Notes: a model not told the origin generated them from the sequence alone. DNA of 31,758 bases from Candidatus Pacearchaeota archaeon (GCA_016186375.1 JACPLS010000052.1:1-31758); one strand, 5' to 3'; numbered from the stretch's first letter, positions 15,550 to 24,315 are shown. Translations and numbers: made by a program.

Positions 15550-16659
15550 ATGAAAAAAGAATTTACAGTTACTCCCTGGGAAGTCTCTGGAAATGTTGAT
15601 TATGAGCGATTAATAAAAGAATTCGGAGTTACTCTTATTGATGCGAATATGAGGTACAAACTTGTAAAGACACACCCTTTGTTAAGAAGAGGGCTTTATT
15701 TTTCCCATAGAGACTTTGATCTATGGCTCGAGCGTGCTGAGAAAGGTAAGAAAATTTCAGTTATAACTGGAAGAGGCCCAAGTGATAAGATGCACATAGG
15801 GCACCTTGTTCCTTTTTTAGTTGCAAAATCTTTGCAAGAACAATTTGATTGCGAAGTATTCATCCCAATTTCAGATGATGAAAAATTCTATGTTAAGGAA
15901 GAAGTGACTTTTGAAAAAGTTCTTGCGTACGCGCAGGATAACATCCTTGACATTATTGCACTCGGATTTAAAAGAGGCAAGACTTATATCTTTGAGGATT
16001 TTGTTTATACTAATATTTACACTTATGCTGCACAAATTGCGAAGAGGATTACCTATTCAACTTCAAAAGCCGTATTTGGGCTAAAGCCAGAGGATAATGT
16101 TGGCTGGAGCTTTTATCCTGCTATGCAAGCAGCACATATTTTGTTCCCACAATTCTTAAGAGGTAAGCATCTTTCTGTAGTTCCTGTTGCAATAGATCAG
16201 GACCCTTTCATTCGAGTTACGCGAGATATTTCAACACATAAAGACTTTCAGTTTGAAAAACCTGCTGCGCTTCATTCTAAATTTATGCCTTCTCTTGACG
16301 GAGGCGCAAAGATGTCTGCTTCAGATACAACTTCAAAAGTTATTTACCTTTCAGATAACCTAGAAGAGGTAAAGAAAAAGATAAATAAATATGCGTTCTC
16401 AGGAGGAAAAGACACAATAGAGGATCATAGAAAACATGGAGGTAATCCGGATATAGATGTCTCATTTCAATATCTGCGCTATCTTTTCGAGCCAGATGAC
16501 CAAAAACTCGGAAAAATTGAATCTGATTATCGTTCAGGAAAGCTTCTAACCTCTGAATTAAAATCAATCTTAATAGAAAAAATCTTTCTATTCTTAAAAG
16601 AACATCAGAAGCGCAAAGAACAGGCTAAAAGAAATGTTGAAAAGTTTATACTAAAATAA
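15550..16659 (+). CDS. trpS: tryptophan--tRNA ligase (archaeal/eukaryal type)
   Basis: A 369-residue class I aminoacyl-tRNA synthetase charging tRNA-Trp. The HIGH motif is DKMHIGHLVPF (79-89) and the KMSKS motif is KMSAS (254-258) in GGAKMSASDT. The N-terminal VTPWEVSGNVDYERLIKEFG (7-26) and VVPVAIDQDPFIRVTRDIS (210-228) are typical of the archaeal/eukaryal branch. The C-terminal helical anticodon-binding region is complete. A leaderless promoter is indicated: TATA TTTATAAATC (15521-15530) is centred 25 bp before the ATG. Confidence 0.96.
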   Translation: MKKEFTVTPWEVSGNVDYERLIKEFGVTLIDANMRYKLVKTHPLLRRGLYFSHRDFDLWLERAEKGKKISVITGRGPSDKMHIGHLVPFLVAKSLQEQFDCEVFIPISDDEKFYVKEEVTFEKVLAYAQDNILDIIALGFKRGKTYIFEDFVYTNIYTYAAQIAKRITYSTSKAVFGLKPEDNVGWSFYPAMQAAHILFPQFLRGKHLSVVPVAIDQDPFIRVTRDISTHKDFQFEKPAALHSKFMPSLDGGAKMSASDTTSKVIYLSDNLEEVKKKINKYAFSGGKDTIEDHRKHGGNPDIDVSFQYLRYLFEPDDQKLGKIESDYRSGKLLTSELKSILIEKIFLFLKEHQKRKEQAKRNVEKFILK

Positions 16660-16674
16660 ACACAAATACAAAGT

Positions 16675-16760
16675 TTTATAAATGCTCTAAAACATAATTT
16701 TACAATTAAGAATTAGATTACAAGATCAATTCTTAGTTAAATAAATAAGTGTAAGGAGAG
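16675..16760 (+). promoter_or_regulatory. RRM-gene promoter and structured 5' leader
   Basis: TATA TTTATAAA (16675-16682) predicts transcription starting near 16704. An 11-bp stem (16704-16714 with 16728-16738, one T-G wobble, 13-nt loop) would therefore sit at the very 5' end of the mRNA. It is followed by a strong SD AAGGAGAG (16753-16760) five bases before the ATG. Most other genes here are leaderless, so this roughly 60-nt leader is an exception and may carry post-transcriptional control. Confidence 0.6.
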
Positions 16761-16764
16761 TAGA

Positions 16765-17058
16765 ATGAGCAAGAAATTGTATGTTGGAAACCTTCCTTTT
16801 TCTGTAGACAGCAAAAAGCTAGAAGGCCTTTTTTCCCAGTATGGACAGCTTGAAGAAGTAGTAGTTATTACCTTCAAAGACACCGGAAAATCAAAGGGCT
16901 TTGGTTTCGTGACTGTTGTTGATGACACGCAAGCGGAAAAAGCATTAAACGAAATGAACGGAAAGGAAGTAGAAGGACGCCAAATTGTAGTAAATGAAGC
17001 AAAACCTTTTAATCCCGACAACCAAAAGCAAAGAAGACCATTTAGAAAAAGATTTTAA
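16765..17058 (+). CDS. RRM-type RNA-binding protein
   Basis: 97 residues: one RNA-recognition motif (about 4-80) and a basic tail (NQKQRRPFRKRF). RNP2 is LYVGNL (5-10) and RNP1 is KGFGFVTV (44-51), both intact with the aromatic residues that stack on RNA bases. Such single-RRM proteins are common in cyanobacteria and other bacteria as cold-inducible RNA chaperones, and uncommon in archaea. The start is fixed by the AAGGAGAG site 5 bases upstream. The 5'-terminal hairpin in its leader could be the protein's own binding site (inference). Confidence 0.92.
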   Translation: MSKKLYVGNLPFSVDSKKLEGLFSQYGQLEEVVVITFKDTGKSKGFGFVTVVDDTQAEKALNEMNGKEVEGRQIVVNEAKPFNPDNQKQRRPFRKRF

Positions 17059-17116
17059 TTTTTAATAGAAATTAAGATATTTCTCAATTATATTTTGAAT
17101 TGCTTCTTTTAATTTT

Positions 17117-17515
17117 TTATTTTTTCTGCTTTTCAAAAACAACCGCATTCAACAAGCCTCGAAAGTCATTATCTTCTGTATATATTATTTTATTATTGAT
17201 AATTACAGTCATATTAGTAAGTGAATCTATAGTCGGGAGATTTTTTTCTACAGCAATTTCAACTGCTCTATTCGCTATCTCTTCTGTTAAGGCCAATATT
17301 ATACTCTTCTCTTTTATAAATTCTATACTCTTCTTTATTTTCTCCTTATCTAAACTACTTTTATGCAGTTTTCTCTGAACTTCAAAAAGAGAAAGCACTG
17401 ATAAAAAAAGTCCCTGACTCACCTCAATAATATCCTTATATTTTCCTTCTAAAAAATAAGAAAGCCAAATACTAGAGTCTAATAATTTAGAATCTCTCTT
17501 CTCTTCTTCTGTCAT
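17117..17515 (-). CDS. vapC: PIN-domain toxin, VapC-like
   Basis: A 132-residue PIN-domain ribonuclease. Acidic metal-binding residues: Asp13 in LLDSSIWLSYF, Glu45 in LSLFEVQ, Asp97 in PTIDSLT, and Asp115/Asp117 in YTEDNDF. VapC toxins cleave tRNA or rRNA and are neutralised by VapB. The start at 17515 overlaps the antitoxin frame by 29 bp, the usual coupled VapBC layout. The active site looks complete while the antitoxin frame has a stop, so either the toxin is poorly translated or the shortened antitoxin still works. Confidence 0.82.
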   Translation of the reverse strand: MTEEEKRDSKLLDSSIWLSYFLEGKYKDIIEVSQGLFLSVLSLFEVQRKLHKSSLDKEKIKKSIEFIKEKSIILALTEEIANRAVEIAVEKNLPTIDSLTNMTVIINNKIIYTEDNDFRGLLNAVVFEKQKK

Positions 17516-17714
17516 CTTGTAGTATCTCCTCTATTTCTTGTTTAGTGAGAAATTTTCCAAGATATCCAGCCATAGACTTCTTCTTTGATCTCGGTAAAAG
17601 AGCCCTCGAAATAACTTCACCATAAGAATCAGCTCTCATTTCATCTTTTTTCCTCTTTAGTAATTCAAACAATTCTCAATTCACTTGTATTGTCGTAATT
17701 CTATTGTTTTCCAT
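17487..17714 (-). pseudogene. vapB: VapB-like antitoxin with in-frame TGA at codon 13
   Basis: From ATG 17714 the frame reads MENNRITTIQVN, then TGA (17676-17678), then ELFELLKRKKDEMRAD and on to EERF at 17487. RITTIQVN is the ribbon beta-strand and the rest the helices of a RHH/VapB-type antitoxin (DUF217/RelB-like length, 75 codons). A single stop interrupts the DNA-binding strand-to-helix turn. Downstream TTG codons could restart translation, giving a 61-residue form that keeps the C-terminal toxin-binding part but loses the operator-binding strand. TGA is an ordinary stop elsewhere (2702, 25518), so recoding is unlikely. Confidence 0.72.
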
Positions 17715-17843
17715 AACTATGGGCTATAGATTATAATTAATATATTTTTCGTTTTCAGTTTGTTCAATTTACCTTTCGTATAATTGTTTCCATAAAACTA
17801 TAACTTTTTGACCATGTTGGAATAAGGTTGAATATAATAGTAA

Positions 17844-20800
17844 TCACAACCCATAAACATACTCATTACAAAATTCACAGTTCTTCTCTATAGGGCAGGG
17901 CTTAAAGCCTTTTTTATAAGCTTCCTGAATTTTGTAAGCGGTTTCAATTAATTCTCTTTTTACATCGTAAATATTGAATCCATCAATAAATCTCGATGAA
18001 ACACATGTAGCGTATCCTTTCCCATCAATCTTAAATTCCAATGGCCTTTCTTGCTTAAGCATATCAAGAATAACCTTACTAACTTTACCATAGTTTTCTT
18101 CTGCTGCCAATGCGTAAAAACCAAGCTGCCAATTCCTGTTTTTAGAAGCAATATGTTGTCTTCCTGTCTTATAATCAACAATTTCTGCTCCTTCGGGTGT
18201 AAAATCAATCCTATCTGCAAAACCAATGAAATCCATCCCTTCTAATTTTAAAGGAAGATATTGTTCTGTTTTGCTATCAGAGTTGTAGTGCCCTTTATTT
18301 CTCTCAAAGAATACTTTAATCAATATCTCTGCTTCTTTCAATTCTATATTTTCCCAATCCTCTTCAATTCCGATCTCTCTTGTAAGAGACAAGAATTCAT
18401 CTAAGCTTTTGAAACCTAAAGAAACTCCTTTTTCAAGAATAATATGAACAAAACTACCAAGACGCATTGCTTCCCATGAGATGGTCTTTTTTTCAGGCAT
18501 ATTATAAATATACTTATACTCAAAGCTCTTTTCACATTCTGAAAACATTATTAAAGCTGACGGAGAAAACCTTTCATGCCCTGTTTTTTTTATTCCTTTA
18601 TTTTCAACTATAATACCAAGAGCCTTTTCAAAATTTGGCAATGATAAAATATGGGGAATATCGATCTGTTTTTTATCTATTAGATGTTCATCGCTAGGAA
18701 ATTTTATTTCATCATCTTTAACATAGGAAACATCATCATTATCTCTATATCTAATTTCATCTAAGAATTGAGATGGAAAGGTTTTCTTGTGCCCATATTG
18801 TTCAGCAAAAGTCAGTATCAACTTTTCTTTTGCTCTTGTAAAAGATACATATGCCAATCTCCGCTCTTCTAACAAATGATTATTTCTCTCATAATTCATT
18901 ATAAAATCTTCTTTTTCAGAGTCTGATAAATTTTTTATTTCTGATTTAATATCGGGTAAGAGTTCGGTTGGTATTAAACTTTCAGTTGAATACTTTTCTA
19001 AAGGAAATCTTCCTTGAGCAAGGTTTGTCACTATAACAATAGAAAATTCTAAACCTTTTGTAGCATGAGACGTCATCAACCTTACCCCTTCTTCTTCTAA
19101 AGTGGAAGCTTCTATTTCGATACCAAGGCTTTCCAAAACCTCAAGGTAATAAATGAAATTGTTTAAGTCAGAATCATACAGTGATTCGTGACTCTTCGCC
19201 AGTTCATAAAATTTATTCAGGTTAAGCATTATTTCTTTTTCATGTTTAGTCTTTTGTTCATTGACAAAGCCTCCGATCCTATAAATTTCTGTTAATAAAT
19301 CTGATATTCTTTTATCAATATAAGAAAGCATCTCTTTAATTTTATCAATTATTATTTTAACAAATTTCTTCCCTCCTTCTGAAAATTCTAGTTTATCAAG
19401 ATTTTGAAATAAATATAAAGATATTGGCTCTTTATTTTCTAAGCCAACTTTATCGATTTTTTGGCCACTTCCTTTCTTTGAATACGAATTAATTTCTTTT
19501 CCTAATATAATTAAGTCATCCTTATTAAATTCAAGATTAAAAAAAATATCCCACCAAATCTCTCCTCCTCCTTTCTCACTTCTTTTTATCTTATTCAAAA
19601 TAATTAGAAAATCATGTGCTGTCTTTACAGATTTCTGTCTCAATAAAGAAGATTTAGCAACCGCAACATATTCAATTCCCTCTCTTTCCAATGCTTTCCT
19701 TATTATTCTTCCATATTGGTGTGTCCTAAACATGATACATATTTCATCTAAAGGAGTTCCTCTTTTAAGTTCATTATTTATTAGTTCAATAATTTTTCTA
19801 GCTTCTTCTCTAGAATCTTTAATTTCGAATATCTCTATTTTTTCACCCTCTCTATTTTCAAAATTTTCAATAAAAAAACATTCTTTCTTATTTTTATAAT
19901 TATTTAAAATCAACTTGTGTGCAAGTTTAAGTATTTTATTGGAAGATCTATAAGACTTTGAAAGAGTAAATATATCACTATCAATGACATTAAATGCCTT
20001 CTTGAATAAATTAATATTTTCCTTGTAAGCTCCTCTAAATCTGTAAATACTCTGGTTCAAGTCTCCTACAATACTTATATTTCCCTCTCTAGAAAGCTCA
20101 ATAAGGAAATCCAATTGCATCTTGTTTGTATCCTGAAATTCATCTACGATAAAATATTCAAAATCGTCCTTTATTTCTTGATTTCTTTTAACAATTTCTA
20201 AAGCATTCATATTCAAATCAGAATAATCTTGAAAATTACCTTTCTGTTTTATCTTTTCATAAGCGCCCCACGCATTCAAAAACTTCTTTAATTCGATTAT
20301 CCTTTTTACTTTTTTAATTTCTCCCAATAAAATTTTCCTTTTTCCACTATTATATTTCAAATATAAAGTTTGTAGTTCAAACTGCAAAATTTCTAGTTTT
20401 TTTTCCAAATTAATGCCTAAAAACTCTCTTTCCTTAGATAATAAATAATTTCGCAAATCATTAATTCCTATCCCAAGGTCTTTTGCAATTCCAATGTTGC
20501 TAATATATTTATGGCAGTTTCCCGGAGCTATGCGCAAATTCCTGTGTAATATAACTTTCGCTTCATCAGGGTCAAGAATCTTAAAATTATTTTTAATTCC
20601 TATTTTTACTCCATATATTCTTAATAAATCGGCTGAAAACCCGTGAAAAGTCCTGATAATAGGGCTATTTTCAATTTTACCTAAAATCCTGCTTATTCTT
20701 GAAGATAAATTATTAGCTGCCTCATTGGAAAAAGTTATGCAAACAATCTTTTCAGGACTGTATATCTTATTTTCAATTATATATTTTACTTTCTCAACTA

Positions 20801-20885
20801 TTGTATGAGTTTTCCCTGTCCCAGCCCCAGCCAATATTACGCATGGTCCCTTTACCTTTTTAATTGCGCTAATTTCTTCTAACAT
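17844..20885 (-). CDS. UvrD-family helicase fused to Fe-S RecB-type nuclease (AddA/AddB-like)
   Basis: 1013 residues. SF1A helicase motifs: Walker A GAGTGKT (20-26), FIVDEFQDT (about 245-253), GDLNQSIYRFRG, SKSYRSSNKI, MTSHATKGLEF and RRLAYVSFTRAKEKL. The C-terminal PD-(D/E)XK nuclease (773-1013) has His814 in GSFVHIILE, Asp891 in GFADRID, Asp904 and Lys906 in VDYKTG, and a Q in WQLGFYAL. Cys784 with Cys997, Cys1003 and Cys1006 (C.....C..C at the C-terminus) matches the four-Cys Fe-S staple of AddB/Cas4 nucleases. Likely acts on double-strand DNA ends in repair. TATA centred near 20909, 24 bp upstream; single-gene unit. Confidence 0.88.
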   Translation of the reverse strand: MLEEISAIKKVKGPCVILAGAGTGKTHTIVEKVKYIIENKIYSPEKIVCITFSNEAANNLSSRISRILGKIENSPIIRTFHGFSADLLRIYGVKIGIKNNFKILDPDEAKVILHRNLRIAPGNCHKYISNIGIAKDLGIGINDLRNYLLSKEREFLGINLEKKLEILQFELQTLYLKYNSGKRKILLGEIKKVKRIIELKKFLNAWGAYEKIKQKGNFQDYSDLNMNALEIVKRNQEIKDDFEYFIVDEFQDTNKMQLDFLIELSREGNISIVGDLNQSIYRFRGAYKENINLFKKAFNVIDSDIFTLSKSYRSSNKILKLAHKLILNNYKNKKECFFIENFENREGEKIEIFEIKDSREEARKIIELINNELKRGTPLDEICIMFRTHQYGRIIRKALEREGIEYVAVAKSSLLRQKSVKTAHDFLIILNKIKRSEKGGGEIWWDIFFNLEFNKDDLIILGKEINSYSKKGSGQKIDKVGLENKEPISLYLFQNLDKLEFSEGGKKFVKIIIDKIKEMLSYIDKRISDLLTEIYRIGGFVNEQKTKHEKEIMLNLNKFYELAKSHESLYDSDLNNFIYYLEVLESLGIEIEASTLEEEGVRLMTSHATKGLEFSIVIVTNLAQGRFPLEKYSTESLIPTELLPDIKSEIKNLSDSEKEDFIMNYERNNHLLEERRLAYVSFTRAKEKLILTFAEQYGHKKTFPSQFLDEIRYRDNDDVSYVKDDEIKFPSDEHLIDKKQIDIPHILSLPNFEKALGIIVENKGIKKTGHERFSPSALIMFSECEKSFEYKYIYNMPEKKTISWEAMRLGSFVHIILEKGVSLGFKSLDEFLSLTREIGIEEDWENIELKEAEILIKVFFERNKGHYNSDSKTEQYLPLKLEGMDFIGFADRIDFTPEGAEIVDYKTGRQHIASKNRNWQLGFYALAAEENYGKVSKVILDMLKQERPLEFKIDGKGYATCVSSRFIDGFNIYDVKRELIETAYKIQEAYKKGFKPCPIEKNCEFCNEYVYGL

Positions 20886-21024
20886 AATTCTTGTGCGTTA
20901 GATTACTTTTTAATCTTTAGTATGATGAAATTAAAGAATTATAATATAAATTATATTTAGAAATCAAGCCATCTAAAAACCTCTCTTGAATTAAATATAA
21001 TGAATATTATTTGATTTTTCTTAA

Positions 21025-22260
21025 TTAAATGATTTCCCCATACCCAATAAGTCTCCAATGATTATTAATGTTGCGTGCAATGCCAACATTATCTCCTTTG
21101 TACGGAACAATAGGAACTTTTAAATTTAATTCGATTTCATTTCCCCTAATTCTTTTAACTATACCCAAAGACATTGATGTATTAACACTCAAAAGTAAAG
21201 TTTCAGAAGCTTTTATTGGCTCTACTTTTTTATGCCCTGCAATGCCAAATACTTCTGGAAATAAAATATGCTTAATGTCTATTTCAAACGATATCTCCGG
21301 TAATTTATCCAACTTAGAAGCAACACATCCAGCAAGAGAATCATTTTTCCCAACCCCCATATCAAGTTCTGTTTCAATCGACATACTTCCACCAGGAGTT
21401 AATTCATCCACCTCTTTAGAACCGCTAAATAACCTTACAATTTTAGTCATAATTTTCTTATAATGATATTGATTAGCCTCCTTGATTACTATCCCAGGTT
21501 TAATCTCGATTTCTTCGCCAACTCTTAAAATTCCTTGTCTTAAAGTCCCTCCTAATACACTCCCATGAAGGTCATTTGGCCTTGTTCCAGGTTTATTTAT
21601 ATCAAAACTTCTGGCTATTAAGAACACTGGTTCGCCTTTAAAATTTTTATTCGATAGAGGAATCTCTGCCAAAGCCTTATAAATCACATCTAAATTAACT
21701 TCCTGTTGCGCCGAAACAGGTATGATCGGAACATTATCATATTTTCCTTTTAACAATTCTTTAATTTCTTCATAATTCTCTCTTGCTTTATTCTTATCTA
21801 CCAAATCTATCTTGTTCTGAACAATAATTAAGTATTTGATTTTTTTCGCTTGAAGAGCCATTAAATGTTCTCGTGTCTGCGGTTTAATTCCTTCATTTGC
21901 TGCAACCACTAATACCGCAGCATCTATGATCGCAGCCCCAGAAAGCATTGTTGCCATAAGCATTTCATGCCCTGGTGAATCAATAAACGAAACATGCCTA
22001 ACTGCTTTCCCCTTGCCATTTTTATTATATCCGACCTCATCTTTATAAAGAGTAATATCAGCATATCCTAATTTTATGGTAATTCCTCTCTTAAGTTCCT
22101 CAGAATGAGTATCTGTCCATTTTCCACTTAATTTATAAAGCAATGTTGTTTTTCCATGATCAATATGCCCTACTATACCAACATTAATTGTCGGTAATTC
22201 ATTTACATTACTTTTTATATCTTCAACATTTTCTGCCTTCATTGTTTTAATATTATCCAT
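21025..22260 (-). CDS. eif2g: translation initiation factor aIF2 subunit gamma
   Basis: A 411-residue GTPase that brings initiator Met-tRNA to the small ribosomal subunit. G1 is GHIDHGKT (31-38), switch 1 RGITIKLGY (58-66), G3 DSPGHE (94-99), G4 NKID (149-152) and G5 VSAQQ. SFIDSPGHEMLMATMLSGAA is diagnostic for the gamma subunit. Domains 2 and 3 are complete. The zinc ribbon that usually lies between switch 1 and G3 (four Cys) is absent: residues 66-92 are a short Lys/Gly-rich linker without cysteine. TATA TTTTTAAA (22285-22292) lies 28 bp upstream; Met7 is an alternative start. Confidence 0.93.
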   Translation of the reverse strand: MDNIKTMKAENVEDIKSNVNELPTINVGIVGHIDHGKTTLLYKLSGKWTDTHSEELKRGITIKLGYADITLYKDEVGYNKNGKGKAVRHVSFIDSPGHEMLMATMLSGAAIIDAAVLVVAANEGIKPQTREHLMALQAKKIKYLIIVQNKIDLVDKNKARENYEEIKELLKGKYDNVPIIPVSAQQEVNLDVIYKALAEIPLSNKNFKGEPVFLIARSFDINKPGTRPNDLHGSVLGGTLRQGILRVGEEIEIKPGIVIKEANQYHYKKIMTKIVRLFSGSKEVDELTPGGSMSIETELDMGVGKNDSLAGCVASKLDKLPEISFEIDIKHILFPEVFGIAGHKKVEPIKASETLLLSVNTSMSLGIVKRIRGNEIELNLKVPIVPYKGDNVGIARNINNHWRLIGYGEII

Positions 22261-22880
22261 TATATTATGCTTTAGAACAACCTCTTTTTAAAGGTTTAGA
22301 AGAATGAGGTTATATTACATATATCGTTCATTTAATTTCTTGTTTTATTTTTTCAACAGCTTAAAGGCATGATTCCACTCATTTCTTAATAATCCAGGAA
22401 TACACCACAAAATACATAGCGGTTCAATTACTCTTGCAGATTCAACATTCCCCATATCCTCAACCTCAAAACCAAACTTAATTAGTATTTTATGAACTTC
22501 TTTTTTTGCCTTATCATTATTACCACAAATAAACATAGTTGGCTTTATCCCATTAAAATCTGGATTTACCATGAATGCATTACCAATACTATTAAATGCT
22601 TTAACAAAATAAGCTTCCGGAAATTCAGATTGCAGATCCTCCATTAAAGATTTATCTAAAGAAGTAAAAAATTTTATAACTCCATTCACTGGTTGCTCAT
22701 CCGCAATAGGATTTGTTGTGTCAATAATAATTTTACTTTTCAGATTCTCTTTTTCCGCCAAGTGTAATACTTCTGTAGCTGCAATTCCCTTCACTGCAAG
22801 AATAATTATCTCTCCAAATTTTGCAGTCTCATTAAAACTCCCCACTTTTAATTTATTACCAAATTTGATTTTAATACTAA

Positions 22881-22939
22881 GAAAATTATTTTTGCGTAAA
22901 CTCCTTACTTAAGTTTGAGAGAAAGCAAAAATAATTTTC
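22881..22939. repeat. 15-bp perfect inverted repeats inside broken reductase gene
   Basis: GAAAATTATTTTTGC (22881-22895) is repeated exactly in reverse complement at 22925-22939, with a 29-bp spacer. An inner AAACT/AGTTT pair would extend the stem. It lies within the material separating the two halves of the reductase gene, so it is part of a miniature insertion or a hairpin-forming repeat. Confidence 0.75.
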
Positions 22940-23000
22940 GAGGTGCTCAAGAACTCCGTTCACGCTCCGGAATTTATTCCGGAGTTCTTGACATCATCGA
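22938..23000. repeat. second inverted repeat with nested palindrome
   Basis: TCAAGAACTCCG (22947-22958) is inverted exactly at 22980-22991. The arms extend imperfectly outward (TCGA...) to about 21 bp. Nested inside is CTCCGGAAT/ATTCCGGAG (22965-22973 with 22976-22984, 2-bp loop), which shares bases with the outer right arm, so the two hairpins exclude each other. It is GC-richer than the surroundings and adjoins the first inverted repeat. Confidence 0.72.
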
Positions 23001-23151
23001 GTTTATTATCTCTGGTGCCAATCATGACTTCAAAATCATATTTAATAAAGCCGTTTGCCAAAGTCTTTCCCACATCACCCGAACCTAAAATTCCTATTTT
23101 CATAAATTCACATAATTATTGTCCCTTAAATAATTTGTTATGAGACTTAAA

Positions 23152-23859
23152 TTAAACATAAAACCTCTCATTCCAAGGTTTCTTGGATAATTCAACTCTA
23201 CTACCAACTTTCAAAGACAACTCCTGTGCTAAAGATTTTGAAACAACAATTCCACATCCATAAAAACCATCAATTAAATGGTCTGTTTTGCAACATTCAG
23301 CTCTTAATTCCGTTCCTCTTGAAGTTAAATATATTTCTCCCAATGAACTCCATCTCTCATCATAACCTCTTGGACGAAATTCATTAACATTGTAACCTAA
23401 ATTTAATCTTTGTACTTTTGTCAAATAAACTGTTTTTATCTCGTTTAAATGTCCCTTTCCAATAAAAGAAATAACAACTCCTTCTACATTATGATCTTGT
23501 AAAACTCCATTTTTCCTTCCAAATTCATTATTTTGATCACTTAAACATAAATATCCCATCATCTTACCTTCACGATTTCTCAACCAATCATTGGCTAATT
23601 TTCTTAGACTTCTAACTTCTTCAGAATTTTTAGCTATTCGTTCCAATTCCTCTCTTCCAAAACCTGTAAATCCTAAATAATCTATTGATTTCCTTCTATT
23701 ATCCAAATTTTCTCTACCTCGTGCTTCATAAAGAACACCCACAAAAGTCATTAAAATATAATCTGGTAAATCTTCAGATAATAAATTCTTGTATATATCT
23801 AAATATTTGCTAACTTCTTGAGGATTATCAAAATCAATTGTAGTCTTTGTTGTTGTCAT
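23152..23859 (-). CDS. unknown protein, 235 residues, AbrB-like C-terminal stretch
   Basis: Not recognised overall. The helical N-terminal half includes YKNLLSEDLPDYILMTFVGV and YLGFTGFGREELERIAKN. The middle is strand-rich (EGVVISFIGKGHLNEI). Near the C-terminus, GIVVSKSLAQELSLKVGSRV fits the i.v...la..L.lk.G..V pattern of AbrB/SpoVT swapped-hairpin domains. No signal peptide or membrane helix. TATA-like element centred 26 bp before ATG 23859, lying in the 31-bp gap after the upstream gene. Family assignment is tentative. Confidence 0.55.
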   Translation of the reverse strand: MTTTKTTIDFDNPQEVSKYLDIYKNLLSEDLPDYILMTFVGVLYEARGRENLDNRRKSIDYLGFTGFGREELERIAKNSEEVRSLRKLANDWLRNREGKMMGYLCLSDQNNEFGRKNGVLQDHNVEGVVISFIGKGHLNEIKTVYLTKVQRLNLGYNVNEFRPRGYDERWSSLGEIYLTSRGTELRAECCKTDHLIDGFYGCGIVVSKSLAQELSLKVGSRVELSKKPWNERFYV

Positions 23860-23890
23860 TAAAATTAAAATATGGTAATATACTTAAAAC

Positions 23891-24259
23891 TTATGATTTA
23901 TTTTGTTTAATTGCTTTCTTAATATAAAGATGGGCATGCCTGTACCGGGATAGATTATATTTATCAATCGTTCCTTTAGAGAATACTCCACCCAAACCAC
24001 CAAAAATAAAACTTATATCAACTAGAATATCTTTCTTTACTCTTTCTTTTCTTTCTCCGTTATATAATTCTACAATCTCGCATAACAGTCCATCTCCATT
24101 CCTAATATCATAGTGATTCTTAATTCCAAAAGGTATATAAAAATGTGGTTGGTTACCCAGAAGGTGTCCTTCACTATCATATAATCTTTTTTCTAACTTT
24201 ACAAATAGATCTTTAAGTGGATCAATATCATCTGTTCTCTCTCTTTGTTCATCGGGCAT
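23891..24259 (-). CDS. unknown protein, 122 residues, AbrB-like stretch
   Basis: Not recognised. Charged N-terminus, then HFYIPFGIKNHYDIRNGDGL followed by CEIVEL (about 39-65). This again resembles the strand-helix-GD-strand core of AbrB-like domains. The C-terminus ends KGTIDKYNLSRYRHAHLYIK, a basic helix. Its TATA TTTAAAAGC (near 24281-24289) is centred about 25 bp upstream. It is in tandem with the 235-residue gene, which carries a similar stretch, so the two may be functionally related (inference). Confidence 0.5.
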   Translation of the reverse strand: MPDEQRERTDDIDPLKDLFVKLEKRLYDSEGHLLGNQPHFYIPFGIKNHYDIRNGDGLLCEIVELYNGERKERVKKDILVDISFIFGGLGGVFSKGTIDKYNLSRYRHAHLYIKKAIKQNKS

Positions 24260-24315
24260 AAAAATGACAGATATTACGAATTTAAAAGCTTTTAGTTATT
24301 CTAATATATAATTTA

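Larger units (their letters stand above)
22345..23103 (-). pseudogene. disrupted NADP/F420-type dinucleotide-binding reductase
   Basis: The N-terminal Rossmann half runs from ATG 23103 (MKIGILGSGDVGKTLANGF, then EVMIGTRDNKL). The C-terminal half resumes near 22845 (VGSFNETAKFGEIIILAVKG, DTTNPIADEQPVNGV, VKAFNSIGNAFMVNP, FICGNNDKAKKEV). Together they match the F420-dependent NADP reductase family (PF03807-like). Between them lie roughly 25-30 extra codons in the same frame, with two stops (a TGA after SGINSGA, and a TAA further on) and two sets of inverted repeats. The insertion replaces or extends the loop between the second beta strand and the GSF..A helix. The C-terminal 166-codon part could be made from GTG 22845 but would lack the nucleotide-binding loop. 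Confidence 0.75.

Noticed and set aside
17676..17678. TGA in the VapB frame as a recoded sense codon (selenocysteine or pyrrolysine-like)
   Set aside because: TGA ends normal genes here (2702, 25518) and no recoding element is visible. A nonsense mutation is simpler.
22881..22991. CRISPR-like repeats in the broken reductase gene
   Set aside because: Only inverted, not regularly spaced direct repeats; no array or cas genes in the window.
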